Positions 1 through 8,315 of a DNA stretch of 64,000 nt are shown here, in pieces. The notes below the pieces were generated by a model that worked only from the letters and a program-made list of their open reading frames with translations, did no database searches and had not been told where the DNA came from. The position numbers and the translations under genes were made by a program. The DNA comes from Chloroflexota bacterium (GTDB lineage: Bacteria; Chloroflexota; Anaerolineae; UBA7937; B3-Chlor), in the NCBI GenBank assembly GCA_030613785.1, contig JAUWLF010000006.1:19842-83841 (forward strand), written 5' to 3'. How positions within the stretch are numbered: the stretch's first letter is position 1; the number at the start of each line of letters is the position of its first letter.

Positions 1-1
1 G

Positions 2-736
2 ATGCCTGTCGCCGTTCGCTCCAGTGCTACAGCCGAGGATCTTCCCGGGGCGAGCTTCGCTGGCCAGCAGGAGACGTACCTGTGGATCATGGGTCCCAAC
101 GAGGTGGTGGAGAGCACCAGGAACTGCTGGGCCAGCCTGTTCACCGATCGCGCCATCACTTATCGCCTCAAAATGGGTTTTCCCCATGAGGAGGTGCTGA
201 TCAGCGTCGGCGTGCAGAAGATGGTCAACGCCAAGGCGGCGGGCGTGATATTCACTCTGAACCCCCTCACGGGGGATCGCTCCAAGATCGTCATTGATGC
301 CAACTGGGGTCTGGGAGAGAGCGTGGTCAAAGGTGAGGTCACGCCGGACAACTACCTAGTGGACAAAGTCACCTTCAGTATCTCCAGAAGAACCATCTCG
401 CCGAAGGGTGTGGAGTACGTGGTAGATCAAGCGACAGGCCAGGTTGTGAAGTCAGACGTTCCAGAGGAAAGGTGCGAAGAGCCTTGTGTGACTGATGAAG
501 AGATCATGGAGTTGACTCGCCTGGCCAAGAGTATCGAGAAGTACTACGGCGGCCAGCCGCAGGACATAGAGTGGGCTGTGGATCGGGATCTGGCCTTTCC
601 AGGGAACGTATTGATCCTGCAAAGCCGCCCGGAGACCGTGTGGAGCGAGAAGGAAGCGAAGCCCATCGTGGAACCTGGCAAGAGCGTGCTGGACACGATC
701 CTGGACACCACGATGAAGGGCAAGAAGCTCAACTAG
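2..736 (+). CDS. PEP synthase/pyruvate phosphate dikinase ATP-grasp subunit (5' partial)
   Basis: The gene starts before the window; 244 residues are visible. They open with the ATP-grasp signature VRSSATAEDLPGASFAGQQ, which normally sits about 100 residues into the PPDK/PEP-synthase N-terminal domain, and include GLGESVVKGEVTPDNYLVDK and a C-terminal DIEWAVDRD...ILQSRPET segment. The protein stops soon after this domain, so the phosphohistidine and PEP-binding domains of full PEP synthase are absent. Two-subunit enzymes of this type are known; in phenylphosphate synthase a roughly 40-kDa subunit corresponds to this half. The UbiD-type gene begins 36 bases downstream, which fits a phenylphosphate synthase/carboxylase-like pair. 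A split PEP synthase is the alternative. The domain call is firm; the substrate is inferred. Confidence 0.85.
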   Translation: MPVAVRSSATAEDLPGASFAGQQETYLWIMGPNEVVESTRNCWASLFTDRAITYRLKMGFPHEEVLISVGVQKMVNAKAAGVIFTLNPLTGDRSKIVIDANWGLGESVVKGEVTPDNYLVDKVTFSISRRTISPKGVEYVVDQATGQVVKSDVPEERCEEPCVTDEEIMELTRLAKSIEKYYGGQPQDIEWAVDRDLAFPGNVLILQSRPETVWSEKEAKPIVEPGKSVLDTILDTTMKGKKLN

Positions 737-772
737 CGCGCTAGCCACAGATCAGAAAGGAGAAACGCGAGT

Positions 773-2200
773 ATGGCAGACAGGGACCTCAGGGACTTCC
801 TCACCAAACTGGAAGACGCAGGGCAACTGAAGAGGATAACGGCGGAGGTGGACTGGAACCTGGAACTGTCCCACGTGGCCAAGATCAACGAAGAGCGAAA
901 AGGACCAGCTCTGCTCTTCGAGAACGTCAAGGGATATGATACGCCGGTCTTCATCAGCGCCCTCTCCAGCACCGAGCGCCTGGCACTAGCCCTCGACATG
1001 CCCACCAACTGGGGCATCAGCCAGTTGGCCAGGGAGTGGGTCAATCGCACCAGGGAGCAACTCCCGCCCAAATGGGTGGATACAGGTCCCTGCAAGGAGA
1101 ACATCGACACCGGCGACGATGTGGATCTATACAAGTTCCCCGTCCCCTGGTTCTACGGGCAGGACGGCGGACGGTACATCGGCACCTTTGTCAGCGTCAT
1201 CACCAAAGACCCCGACAGCGACTGGATCAACGCCGGAACCTATCGCATGCAGCTTCTGGACAAGAAGACGACCGGCATCATGATCATCAAAGGCAAGGAT
1301 GCAGACCTGCACCGCCAGAGGTACGCAGAACTGAAGGAGCCGATGCCCATCGCGGCTGTGATCGGATACGACCCGGTGCTGTTCCTGTGCTCCAGCACCC
1401 TTTTCTCGCCGGGACAGAACGAATACAACTACGTTGGCGCCTTGCGCAATCTACCCATGGAGGTGGTCAAAGGTGAGTACGTAGACCTCCCCGTGCCGGC
1501 ACACGCCGAGATTATCCTGGAGGGGGACCTGTGGCCGGAGAAGCTCAGAGATGAGGGGCCCTTCGGGGAGTACACAGGCTACTACTCTGGCAAGGGCGTC
1601 GTCCCGAGGCACTACATAGACGTCAAGGCCGTCACCTATCGCCACAACCCCATCCTTCACTCCACCACTGTGGGCCGCCCCATAACCGATACCCACATGA
1701 TTCAGTCCATGAACCGCACGGCGACCCTGTGGGGCCAGTTGGAGACGATGGGCATACGCGGCATCCAGTCGGTGTATATCCCTCCCGCTTCGTGTGGACG
1801 CTTCATGGTCATTGTTTCGGTGAAGCAGATGTACCCTGGCCACTCGTCCCACGTGGGCAACGCTGTCATCTCCACGAGCACCGGGGCCTACGGCGTCAAG
1901 GTGGTCATCGTGGTGGACGACGACATCCCCGCCGATGACATGGATCGTGTCTTCTGGGCTTTGAGCACGAGGTATCAGCCACGGCGCGACAGCGAGATCA
2001 TCAAGCGGGGCCGTTCCACACCACTGGATCCCTCACTGCCCATAGAGGCGAGGGAGATCACTTCCCGCATCATCATGGACGCCACCATTCCGTACGAGTG
2101 GAAGGAGAAGCCGGAGGTTATCGAACTCTCCACTGATGTGGTGGAGACCATGAAGAAACGGTGGAAGGAGTACGGTTTCGAGGGCGAGTTGATCTACTAG
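773..2200 (+). CDS. UbiD family (de)carboxylase
   Basis: A 475-residue UbiD-family protein, full length for the family. These enzymes use prenylated FMN, made by UbiX-type proteins (none seen here), for reversible decarboxylation of aromatic or unsaturated acids in the cytoplasm. The catalytic triad is present: R158 in NAGTYRMQLL and E261/E266 in DEGPFGEYTGYY, with the five-residue spacing of characterised members. The ATG has AAAGGAG upstream. It follows the ATP-grasp subunit closely and is followed by a UPF0261 gene, so the three probably form one operon. Candidate roles are phenylphosphate carboxylation or another aryl (de)carboxylation; a menaquinone or ubiquinone role is less likely because no quinone genes are nearby. 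The family is certain, the substrate unknown. Confidence 0.9.
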   Translation: MADRDLRDFLTKLEDAGQLKRITAEVDWNLELSHVAKINEERKGPALLFENVKGYDTPVFISALSSTERLALALDMPTNWGISQLAREWVNRTREQLPPKWVDTGPCKENIDTGDDVDLYKFPVPWFYGQDGGRYIGTFVSVITKDPDSDWINAGTYRMQLLDKKTTGIMIIKGKDADLHRQRYAELKEPMPIAAVIGYDPVLFLCSSTLFSPGQNEYNYVGALRNLPMEVVKGEYVDLPVPAHAEIILEGDLWPEKLRDEGPFGEYTGYYSGKGVVPRHYIDVKAVTYRHNPILHSTTVGRPITDTHMIQSMNRTATLWGQLETMGIRGIQSVYIPPASCGRFMVIVSVKQMYPGHSSHVGNAVISTSTGAYGVKVVIVVDDDIPADDMDRVFWALSTRYQPRRDSEIIKRGRSTPLDPSLPIEAREITSRIIMDATIPYEWKEKPEVIELSTDVVETMKKRWKEYGFEGELIY

Positions 2201-2266
2201 CACAGGCTTGCGGCGAAGTACGTTCCCTGCCGTGAATCCTACGTAGCTTTCGCAAGGAGGAGCCAG

Positions 2267-3523
2267 GTGGCTAATATCGTAATCGTTTCCACACTGGATA
2301 CAAAGGCGGAGGAGACCAGTTTCCTCAAAGAGCTGATCGAGCAGAGGGGCCACAACGCCATTCTCGTGGACGCCGGCATGGGTGGAGAGCCCGCCATTCC
2401 GGCAGACATCAGCGCCGAGGAGGTGGCCAAAGCCGGCGGAGGCGACATCAAGGAGATGCGAGCCTCACGGGAGACGGGCAAACTGACCCCGATCATGATC
2501 AAAGGGGCCATCGAGAAGATCAAGGAGTTGGACGCTGAGGGCAAGGTGGACGGCATCCTCTCCTTTGGAGGAGCCAGCAACACCACCTTGGGCACGAGCG
2601 TAATGAAGGCCTTCCCCTTTGGCGTACCCAAGTTCATGCTTTCCAGCACGGCCGCCATGCCAGCCTACGCCGCCAGGTACATCGGCACCTCCGACATCGC
2701 GATGATGCATTCGGTGTTGGACATTGCGGGTTTGAACGACCTGGTCAAGGACGCCCTGCGGCGGGCGGCAGGGGCCATCGTGGGCATGGTGGAATCGGGT
2801 CCGCCGATCACGGCCGAGGCCCTGAAGGGGAGAGACAAGCCTCTCATCGCCATCACCGAGTTCAAGTTCGCCGAAGGTGCTGGACACATCGCCATGGAAC
2901 TCCTAAAGGAGAAGGGATATGAGCCCATCGCCATCCACGCCCAGGGCATAGGAGACAGGGCCATGGAGGAACTGATTGCCCAGGGCATCTTCGACGGCGT
3001 GCTGGACCTGGTTCCGGCGGGCGTGAGCGAGGAGTGGATCGGCGGCAACCGCGCGGCGGGGCCGACACGGTTGGAGGCCGCCGGTGGCAGGGGAATCCCC
3101 CAGGTGTTGGTGCCCTGCGGGTTCGAGATGATCAGCGCCGGGCCGCTCTCCAGAAAGGACCAGGGGGACCCTCTCTGGGCCTCAAGGAACCTGGCTCAGC
3201 GGAAGATGTTCTTCCCTGACGAGTTTCGGCTGCAAGTCAGGACCAATGCGGAGGAGCTCAAGGAGACCGCCAGGATCGTAGCGGAGAAGCTGAACAAATC
3301 GAAGGGGCCGGTCAAGTTCTTTATACCGACACAGGGGTGGTCGGTCCTCAGCATCGAAGGCGCCGATCTGTACGACCCGGAGACGGACCAGGTCTTCGCG
3401 CCAGAGCTGAGGAAGTACCTGAAGCCAGAGATCGAGGTGGTGGAACTGGACACCCATCTCAACACACCCGAGTTTGCCAGGGCCGCCGTGGATGCTCTGG
3501 ACCAGATGATGAAAGCCCGATGA
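2267..3523 (+). CDS. UPF0261 / Tm-1-like ATP-binding domain protein, copy A
   Basis: A 418-residue protein of the UPF0261 (Tm-1 N-terminal domain) family, whose bacterial function is not established. It shows the family's TLDTK motif near the N terminus (IVSTLDTKAEE), a glycine-rich GGASNTTLGTSVMKAFPFGV segment and AAGAIVGMVE. The start is GTG with AAGGAGG six bases upstream. It is the last gene of the first operon, after the ATP-grasp and UbiD genes. Two paralogues lie at 8.3 and 9.6 kb; this copy is the most diverged at the glycine-rich motif, where it reads MLSSTAAMPA and the others read MISTxASRD. The repeated linkage to catabolic enzymes suggests a step in the same pathway, but that is inference. 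Confidence 0.85.
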   Translation: MANIVIVSTLDTKAEETSFLKELIEQRGHNAILVDAGMGGEPAIPADISAEEVAKAGGGDIKEMRASRETGKLTPIMIKGAIEKIKELDAEGKVDGILSFGGASNTTLGTSVMKAFPFGVPKFMLSSTAAMPAYAARYIGTSDIAMMHSVLDIAGLNDLVKDALRRAAGAIVGMVESGPPITAEALKGRDKPLIAITEFKFAEGAGHIAMELLKEKGYEPIAIHAQGIGDRAMEELIAQGIFDGVLDLVPAGVSEEWIGGNRAAGPTRLEAAGGRGIPQVLVPCGFEMISAGPLSRKDQGDPLWASRNLAQRKMFFPDEFRLQVRTNAEELKETARIVAEKLNKSKGPVKFFIPTQGWSVLSIEGADLYDPETDQVFAPELRKYLKPEIEVVELDTHLNTPEFARAAVDALDQMMKAR

Positions 3524-3731
3524 TGTGAGGATCCACAAAGCTCAGCAGTGGCGGGTTCTTGGAACGTAAGACCCAGGTTCTCATCGCAGCCAGTGTCAAA
3601 CTGCTGGGCCGCCCAAGTCCGAGCACGTGCGAGTTTCACCTGACCCGGACGTCGCCGACCGATCAGGCTCACTGAAAGACACGCAACGTCCCACAGTGGA
3701 CTAATCGGCATCGGCCTTCTCGGTGACTACA

Positions 3732-3791
3732 CACCGACGGTGAGACTAACTCATGACTGTCATGGTGGCTCTCTGGTGCCCGCTGGGCACC
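3732..3791. repeat. cluster of three short palindromes
   Basis: Three exact inverted repeats follow one another: CACCG-A-CGGTG at 3732-3742, CATGAC-T-GTCATG at 3752-3764 and GGTGCCC-GCT-GGGCACC at 3775-3791. The one-base centres of the first two cannot form RNA hairpins, so protein-binding sites are the more natural reading for them; the third could fold as a 7-bp hairpin and could be a weak terminator without a T tract. They lie about 320-375 bases before the molybdoenzyme start. Function is inferred only from symmetry. Confidence 0.4.
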
Positions 3792-3998
3792 CCCACCTGT
3801 GGATATGTCTCAATGAGGACTTGATGAACGCTGTCACCTTCCAGTTCCACCTGTCTATCATGGCCGACCCACCAACGTTACCCTAACGCAGTGCCAGCTC
3901 CCTCCAAACCGGCATCTTAGGCGAGCTATCGATGATGTGCAATACATTTCACATGAGGGATTGGGTTATGTCTAGTTTCTTGGCACTTGCCATAAGTC

Positions 3999-4013
3999 AG
4001 ACACGTAGTGTCT
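3999..4013. promoter_or_regulatory. operator-like inverted repeat
   Basis: AGACAC-GTA-GTGTCT is an exact 6-bp inverted repeat around a 3-base centre, 95 bases before the molybdopterin oxidoreductase start. Its form resembles a dimeric regulator site. No regulator gene is adjacent, so the assignment is weak. Confidence 0.3.
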
Positions 4014-4108
4014 TGGGTGTGGGCGTGTTATGTAAACTCCTGGCAATGTGAATCTTGCTAGCCAACTGAGCCTGGATCTTCGTTAGACAAGCGCCAAGGA
4101 GGCAAACC

Positions 4109-6325
4109 ATGCTCGAAGCAACCGAAGTGAAGAAAGCGATGTGCTTCTTCTGTAAGCCTCGCTGCATCGTCAACGTGCACGTGAGGGATGGACACCTGGT
4201 GAAGCTCGACCCGCCTGCGATGAAGATGTGTACGCGCTGGAAAACGGCGGGAGAATGGTTCTACCACCCTGATCGGCTCAAGTTCCCCATGAAAAGGGCC
4301 GGAGAGAAGGGCGAGGGCAAGTGGGAGCAGATCTCCTGGGACCAGGCCCTGGACGAGATCGCGGCCAAGCTCCAGCAGATCAAAGACAACAACGGTGCTG
4401 AGGCCGTGGGCGTGACTGGGGGCACCAGCCGCACGTACGAGGAGCTGAATTCCAGGTTTCTGAACCTCTTTGGGAGCCCCAATCAGACCAACCAGGGGTA
4501 CATCTGTCATGGCAACTCGGCAGTGGTGGCCACCATGACCTATGGCTGGTGGCCCTACTGGATGTCCACTGAAAAACTGGACAAGACGAAATGTGTGATG
4601 CTGATAGGCCGTGAGCCGAAACCGAGCCATCAAACTGTGTGGCAAGGCATCGTGAAGGCCAAGCAAAGAGGCGCCAAATTGATCGTCGTCGATCCCAGAC
4701 GCGAATCCGCGGCGTCCGCAGCCAACATCTGGCTCCAGTTGAGGCCCGGCACCGACGCCGCCCTACTGCTGTCCATGATGCAGGTCATCATCGAAGAGGA
4801 GCTGTATGACAAGGAGTTTGTCCAGAACTGGTGCCATGGCTTCGACGAGCTAGCAGAACGGGTCAGGGAGTACCCGCCGGAGAAGGCAGAAGAGATCACC
4901 TGGGTTCCTAGCGACCAGATCAGGGCGGCGGCCAGGATGTTCGCCACGAACCTGCCCTCCTGCGCCATCGAGGGCATGGGTGTGGCGCACCAGCCCAACA
5001 CGCTACAGGCCCTGCACGCCAAGCATCTCCTCTCGGCCATTGTGGGCAATGTTGACGTGGAAGGTGGTGAGGAACTCCTCGGCCCGGCTCCCTTCATCAC
5101 CGAGCACGAGATAGAGATGCCGGAGGCCCTCCCGGTGGAGCAAAGGCCCAAGATGCTAGGCGCGGACAGGTACAAGCTCTATACCTGGCCTGGGTATGAG
5201 ATGATTCAGACGAATGTGGAGCGCGTCTGGGGGAAGCGGTGCGACATGTACGGCTATACCTGCCTGGCCAGCTCTCCCGCTCTGTATCGAGCCATAGCCT
5301 ACGGAACGCCCTACCCTGTCAAGGGGCTGATCACCCTATCCAGCAACCCCATGATCACCGTAGGGAACGTGAAGCTGGTCTACGAGGCCTTGAAGAAGTT
5401 GGATCTGTACGTCGTCGTGGACTACTTTCCCACCCCCAGCGCAGCGCTGGCGGACTACGTGCTTCCGGCTGCCTCGTGGCTGGAGAGGGACTTCCTCTTC
5501 AACTACCACAATACGACGCCAGTGATGAAGGCGGGCGAGGCAGCACTGCCCGCCGTGATGCCTGGCGAATACGACCGTCGGACCGATTTCGACTTCTGGC
5601 GTGGCCTGGGAATCAGGCTGGGACAGGAGGAGCACTGGGCCTGGGAGACGGCAGAGGAATACTACGACTACAGGCTCGAGCCTCTGGGGTTCACCTTCAG
5701 AGACCTGGTGGAGATGGGCGGCTGGGCGCCTGAAGAGTACAAATCCAGGAAGTACCTGGAGACGGGCTTCGGTACGCCCACGGGCAAAGTTGAGCTGTAC
5801 TCCACAGTCCTGGAGGAACTGGGCTATGATCCTCTCCCCCGGTACATAGAGCCGCCCGAAAGCCCCATCAGCACACCGGAGATCGCCGAGGAGTACCCTT
5901 TGATCCTCATCACTGGCGGGAGGTTCCTGCCCTTCTTCCACTCGGAGCTGCGTCAAATAGACACATTACGCAAGCGACATCCCTACCCTATCACCCAGAT
6001 ACACCCTGATACCGCCAAGAATCTGGGCATCGAAGAAGGCGACTGGGTGTGGATTGAATCCCCCAGAGGGCGGGTGATGCAGAAGTGCAAGTACTTCGAG
6101 GGCATTGACCCCCGGGTCGTTCACGCACAGCATGGCTGGTGGTATCCGGAGTTGCCTGGTGAAGAGCCCTGGCTGCACGGCGCATGGATCTCCAACATCA
6201 ACGTACTGACCTACGATGACTTGGATCTGTGCGACGCGGCCCTGGGCTGCTGGCCTCTGAAGACGTTGCAGTGCAAGGTCTACAAGGTCAAGACGTACGG
6301 CCCATCCAGTCCGCCGGTGCTCTGA
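4109..6325 (+). CDS. molybdopterin-dependent oxidoreductase, DMSO reductase family
   Basis: A 738-residue catalytic subunit of the DMSO reductase superfamily. The N terminus carries a 4Fe-4S motif, C12-x2-C15-x3-C19-x21-C41, followed by the bis-MGD-binding domains; C133 in GYICHGNS lies where the Mo/W ligand is expected, suggesting cysteine ligation. The C-terminal cofactor domain is recognisable (LILITGGRFLPFFHS, PDTAKNLGIEEGDW). The ATG has AAGGAGG seven bases upstream. There is no twin-arginine signal, so the enzyme is probably cytoplasmic. No ferredoxin-like or membrane subunit is adjacent, unlike most respiratory members, so it may use free ferredoxin or catalyse a non-redox or soluble reaction. 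A terminator follows at once. The family is sure; the substrate is unknown. Confidence 0.9.
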   Translation: MLEATEVKKAMCFFCKPRCIVNVHVRDGHLVKLDPPAMKMCTRWKTAGEWFYHPDRLKFPMKRAGEKGEGKWEQISWDQALDEIAAKLQQIKDNNGAEAVGVTGGTSRTYEELNSRFLNLFGSPNQTNQGYICHGNSAVVATMTYGWWPYWMSTEKLDKTKCVMLIGREPKPSHQTVWQGIVKAKQRGAKLIVVDPRRESAASAANIWLQLRPGTDAALLLSMMQVIIEEELYDKEFVQNWCHGFDELAERVREYPPEKAEEITWVPSDQIRAAARMFATNLPSCAIEGMGVAHQPNTLQALHAKHLLSAIVGNVDVEGGEELLGPAPFITEHEIEMPEALPVEQRPKMLGADRYKLYTWPGYEMIQTNVERVWGKRCDMYGYTCLASSPALYRAIAYGTPYPVKGLITLSSNPMITVGNVKLVYEALKKLDLYVVVDYFPTPSAALADYVLPAASWLERDFLFNYHNTTPVMKAGEAALPAVMPGEYDRRTDFDFWRGLGIRLGQEEHWAWETAEEYYDYRLEPLGFTFRDLVEMGGWAPEEYKSRKYLETGFGTPTGKVELYSTVLEELGYDPLPRYIEPPESPISTPEIAEEYPLILITGGRFLPFFHSELRQIDTLRKRHPYPITQIHPDTAKNLGIEEGDWVWIESPRGRVMQKCKYFEGIDPRVVHAQHGWWYPELPGEEPWLHGAWISNINVLTYDDLDLCDAALGCWPLKTLQCKVYKVKTYGPSSPPVL

Positions 6326-6355
6326 CGTAGCGTTCACCGAGGCCATGCAACGCGC

Positions 6356-6388
6356 AAGCCCTCCCGGTGTCGGAATGCGGGAGGGCTT
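6356..6388 (+). terminator. terminator after molybdopterin oxidoreductase
   Basis: AAGCCCTCCCG and CGGGAGGGCTT form an exact 11-bp stem around an 11-base loop, 30 bases after the molybdoenzyme stop. The following bases (GATTCTTGCTTG) are only moderately T-rich. The end of the stem overlaps the -35 box of the next promoter. Confidence 0.75.
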
Positions 6389-6415
6389 GATTCTTGCTTG
6401 TGGATGCGATATATT
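6387..6415 (+). promoter_or_regulatory. promoter of the CoA-transferase/UPF0261 operon
   Basis: TTGATT (6387-6392) and TATATT (6410-6415) are separated by exactly 17 bases. Transcription would start near 6422, about 40 bases before the GTG start at 6462. This placement rules out the upstream in-frame ATG at 6345, which lies before the terminator. Confidence 0.7.
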
Positions 6416-6461
6416 ATGGCGGTGCTTAGGATTACCGGGTCAACCTGGAGGACATCGCACT

Positions 6462-8315
6462 GTGGAGACAGTGTCCTGGCGAGAACGGTGCGCAGACAAA
6501 GTCAAGCCCGCCAGACAGGCTCTGAGAGTTATCAAGCGCGGAGACAGCGTTTTCATCGGTTCCGGCGCTGCTGAGCCTCAGCTCCTGGTCAGGGAGCTGG
6601 CCAGGATGTCCATGGAGTTCGCCGACACCGAGATCGTGCACCTGTGGACGCTGGGGGTCGTTCCCTACACTCAGCCCAAATTCAAATACCAGTTTCGACA
6701 CAACGCCTTCTTCGTCGGCGACAATGTGAAAGACGCCGTGGCCGAGGGCCGAGCCGACTATACGCCCATCTTCCTCTCAGAGATACCCCACTTGTTCATG
6801 TCGGGGCGCATGCACATAGATGTGGCCCTCGTTCAAGTGACCCCGCCTAACATACACGGCTTTTGCAGCTATGGTGTCTCCGTGGACATCGTCAAGCCCG
6901 CCGCTGAGAGCGCGGACTACGTCGTTGCCGAGGTGAACCCCCAGATGCCGTGGACCCTGGGCGACAGCTTCATCCACGTCAACAGCATAGACGCTCTGGT
7001 GGAGAATGACACGTCCATCCTCGAACTCCGCTACCCCGAAGCCGACGAGATAGCCCGCAGGATAGGACAGAACATCGCCAGGCTGATTGATGACGGCGCC
7101 ACCCTGCAAATGGGGATCGGGACCATCCCCGATTCCATGCTCGCCGCTCTGGGCGACAAGAGGGACCTGGGGATTCATACCGAGATGCTCTCCGACGGTG
7201 TGATAGACCTGGTGGAGGCAGGCGTGATCACCAATGCTAGAAAGACCCTCCATCGAGGGAAGATCATCGCCAGCTTCGTCATGGGCACCAAACGGCTGTA
7301 TGACTGGGTGGATCACAACCCCTTCATCGAGTTCCATCCCTCCCACTACGTCAACGATCCCCTGGTCGTCAGTCAGAATGACAAGATGGTGGCCATCAAC
7401 TCGGCGCTGGAGATCGATCTCACGGGACAGGTGTGCTCCGACTCCATAGGATACCTCTTCTACAGCGGCATAGGTGGTCAGGTGGACATGATTCGCGGGG
7501 CTGCCAGGTCTAAGGGCGGAAAGCCGATCATCGCCCTGCCTTCCACCGCAAAGGAAGGGACCACGTCGAGGATCGTGTCCCACCTCTCCGAGGGTGCGGG
7601 CGTGGTGACCACCAGGGGCGACGTCCACTATGTGGTTACTGAGTATGGGATCGCGTATCTGCACGGCAAGAACATCAGAGAGCGGGCCCTCGCTTTGATC
7701 AATATCGCCCATCCCGACTTCAGGAAGCAGCTTCTAGAGGAGGCGAAAGTTCGCAGGTATGCCTTCATAGATCAGTTGCCACCCCTGGGAGTGTATCCCG
7801 CCGAGTTGGAGAAGAGGGTGACCCTGCTTGACGGTACGAAGGTGCTGCTGAGACCCATCAAGCCCACGGACGAGCGATTGGAACAGGAGTTGTTCTACTC
7901 TCTATCGGACCAGAGCATCTATCTCCGCTTTTTCAGTTCCTTGGGCGCCATGCCCCACGAAAGGGTTCAGTATTACACGACCATTGATTATGACGAGCAG
8001 ATGGCCATCGTGGCCGTCGTGGAGAAGAACGGCGATGACGAGATGGTTGCTGTGGCGAGATACATACGGGAAAAGGACTCGGATCTGGCCGAACTCGCTC
8101 TTCTCGTCCGCGACGATTGGCAAGGGAAGGGACTGGGAACGATCCTTCACGAGTACCTGGCGCAGATAGCGCAGAGTCGCAAGGTTGGAGGGTTCAAAGC
8201 CGAGATTCTGGAGCAGAACAGGCGGGCTTTGCACGTCTTCACCAAGATGGCTGGAAAGGTGAAAGTTGACTTTGAGGAAGGTGTGTACGTGGTTACCGAC
8301 AGGTTCGAGAAGTGA
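6462..8315 (+). CDS. acetyl-CoA hydrolase/4-hydroxybutyrate CoA-transferase fused to GNAT acetyltransferase
   Basis: A 617-residue fusion. The first ~440 residues are a class-I CoA-transferase of the acetyl-CoA hydrolase/4-hydroxybutyrate CoA-transferase family, moving CoA between acyl-CoA and a carboxylate; the catalytic glutamate is E241 in GIHTEMLSDG, and TEYGIAYLHGKNIRERA closes the domain. Residues ~455-617 are a GNAT fold with the acetyl-CoA motif DDWQGKGLGT. I chose GTG 6462 because GGAGG lies ten bases upstream and a promoter lies at 6387-6415; an in-frame ATG at 6345 precedes the terminator. The stop overlaps the next start as TGATG, showing translational coupling to a UPF0261 gene. 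CoA-transferase/GNAT fusions occur in databases; the GNAT part may acetylate a protein or act as an acyl-CoA sensor. Its role is unknown. Confidence 0.9.
   Translation: METVSWRERCADKVKPARQALRVIKRGDSVFIGSGAAEPQLLVRELARMSMEFADTEIVHLWTLGVVPYTQPKFKYQFRHNAFFVGDNVKDAVAEGRADYTPIFLSEIPHLFMSGRMHIDVALVQVTPPNIHGFCSYGVSVDIVKPAAESADYVVAEVNPQMPWTLGDSFIHVNSIDALVENDTSILELRYPEADEIARRIGQNIARLIDDGATLQMGIGTIPDSMLAALGDKRDLGIHTEMLSDGVIDLVEAGVITNARKTLHRGKIIASFVMGTKRLYDWVDHNPFIEFHPSHYVNDPLVVSQNDKMVAINSALEIDLTGQVCSDSIGYLFYSGIGGQVDMIRGAARSKGGKPIIALPSTAKEGTTSRIVSHLSEGAGVVTTRGDVHYVVTEYGIAYLHGKNIRERALALINIAHPDFRKQLLEEAKVRRYAFIDQLPPLGVYPAELEKRVTLLDGTKVLLRPIKPTDERLEQELFYSLSDQSIYLRFFSSLGAMPHERVQYYTTIDYDEQMAIVAVVEKNGDDEMVAVARYIREKDSDLAELALLVRDDWQGKGLGTILHEYLAQIAQSRKVGGFKAEILEQNRRALHVFTKMAGKVKVDFEEGVYVVTDRFEK

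Larger units (their letters stand above)
3524..4108. other. 585-base intergenic region with palindromes
   Basis: I find no credible gene here. The stretch separates the ATP-grasp/UbiD/UPF0261 operon from the molybdopterin oxidoreductase gene, both on the plus strand. It holds three short, odd-centred palindromes between 3732 and 3791 and one hyphenated repeat at 3999-4013. The last 15 bases contain AAGGAGG, the ribosome binding site of the next gene. No convincing sigma-A promoter with 16-18 base spacing was found, although a promoter for the molybdoenzyme gene is expected in this region. Confidence 0.6.

Noticed and set aside
6345..6461. Longer N terminus for the CoA-transferase
   Set aside because: The upstream ATG precedes an 11-bp terminator and a good promoter; GTG 6462 has a ribosome site.
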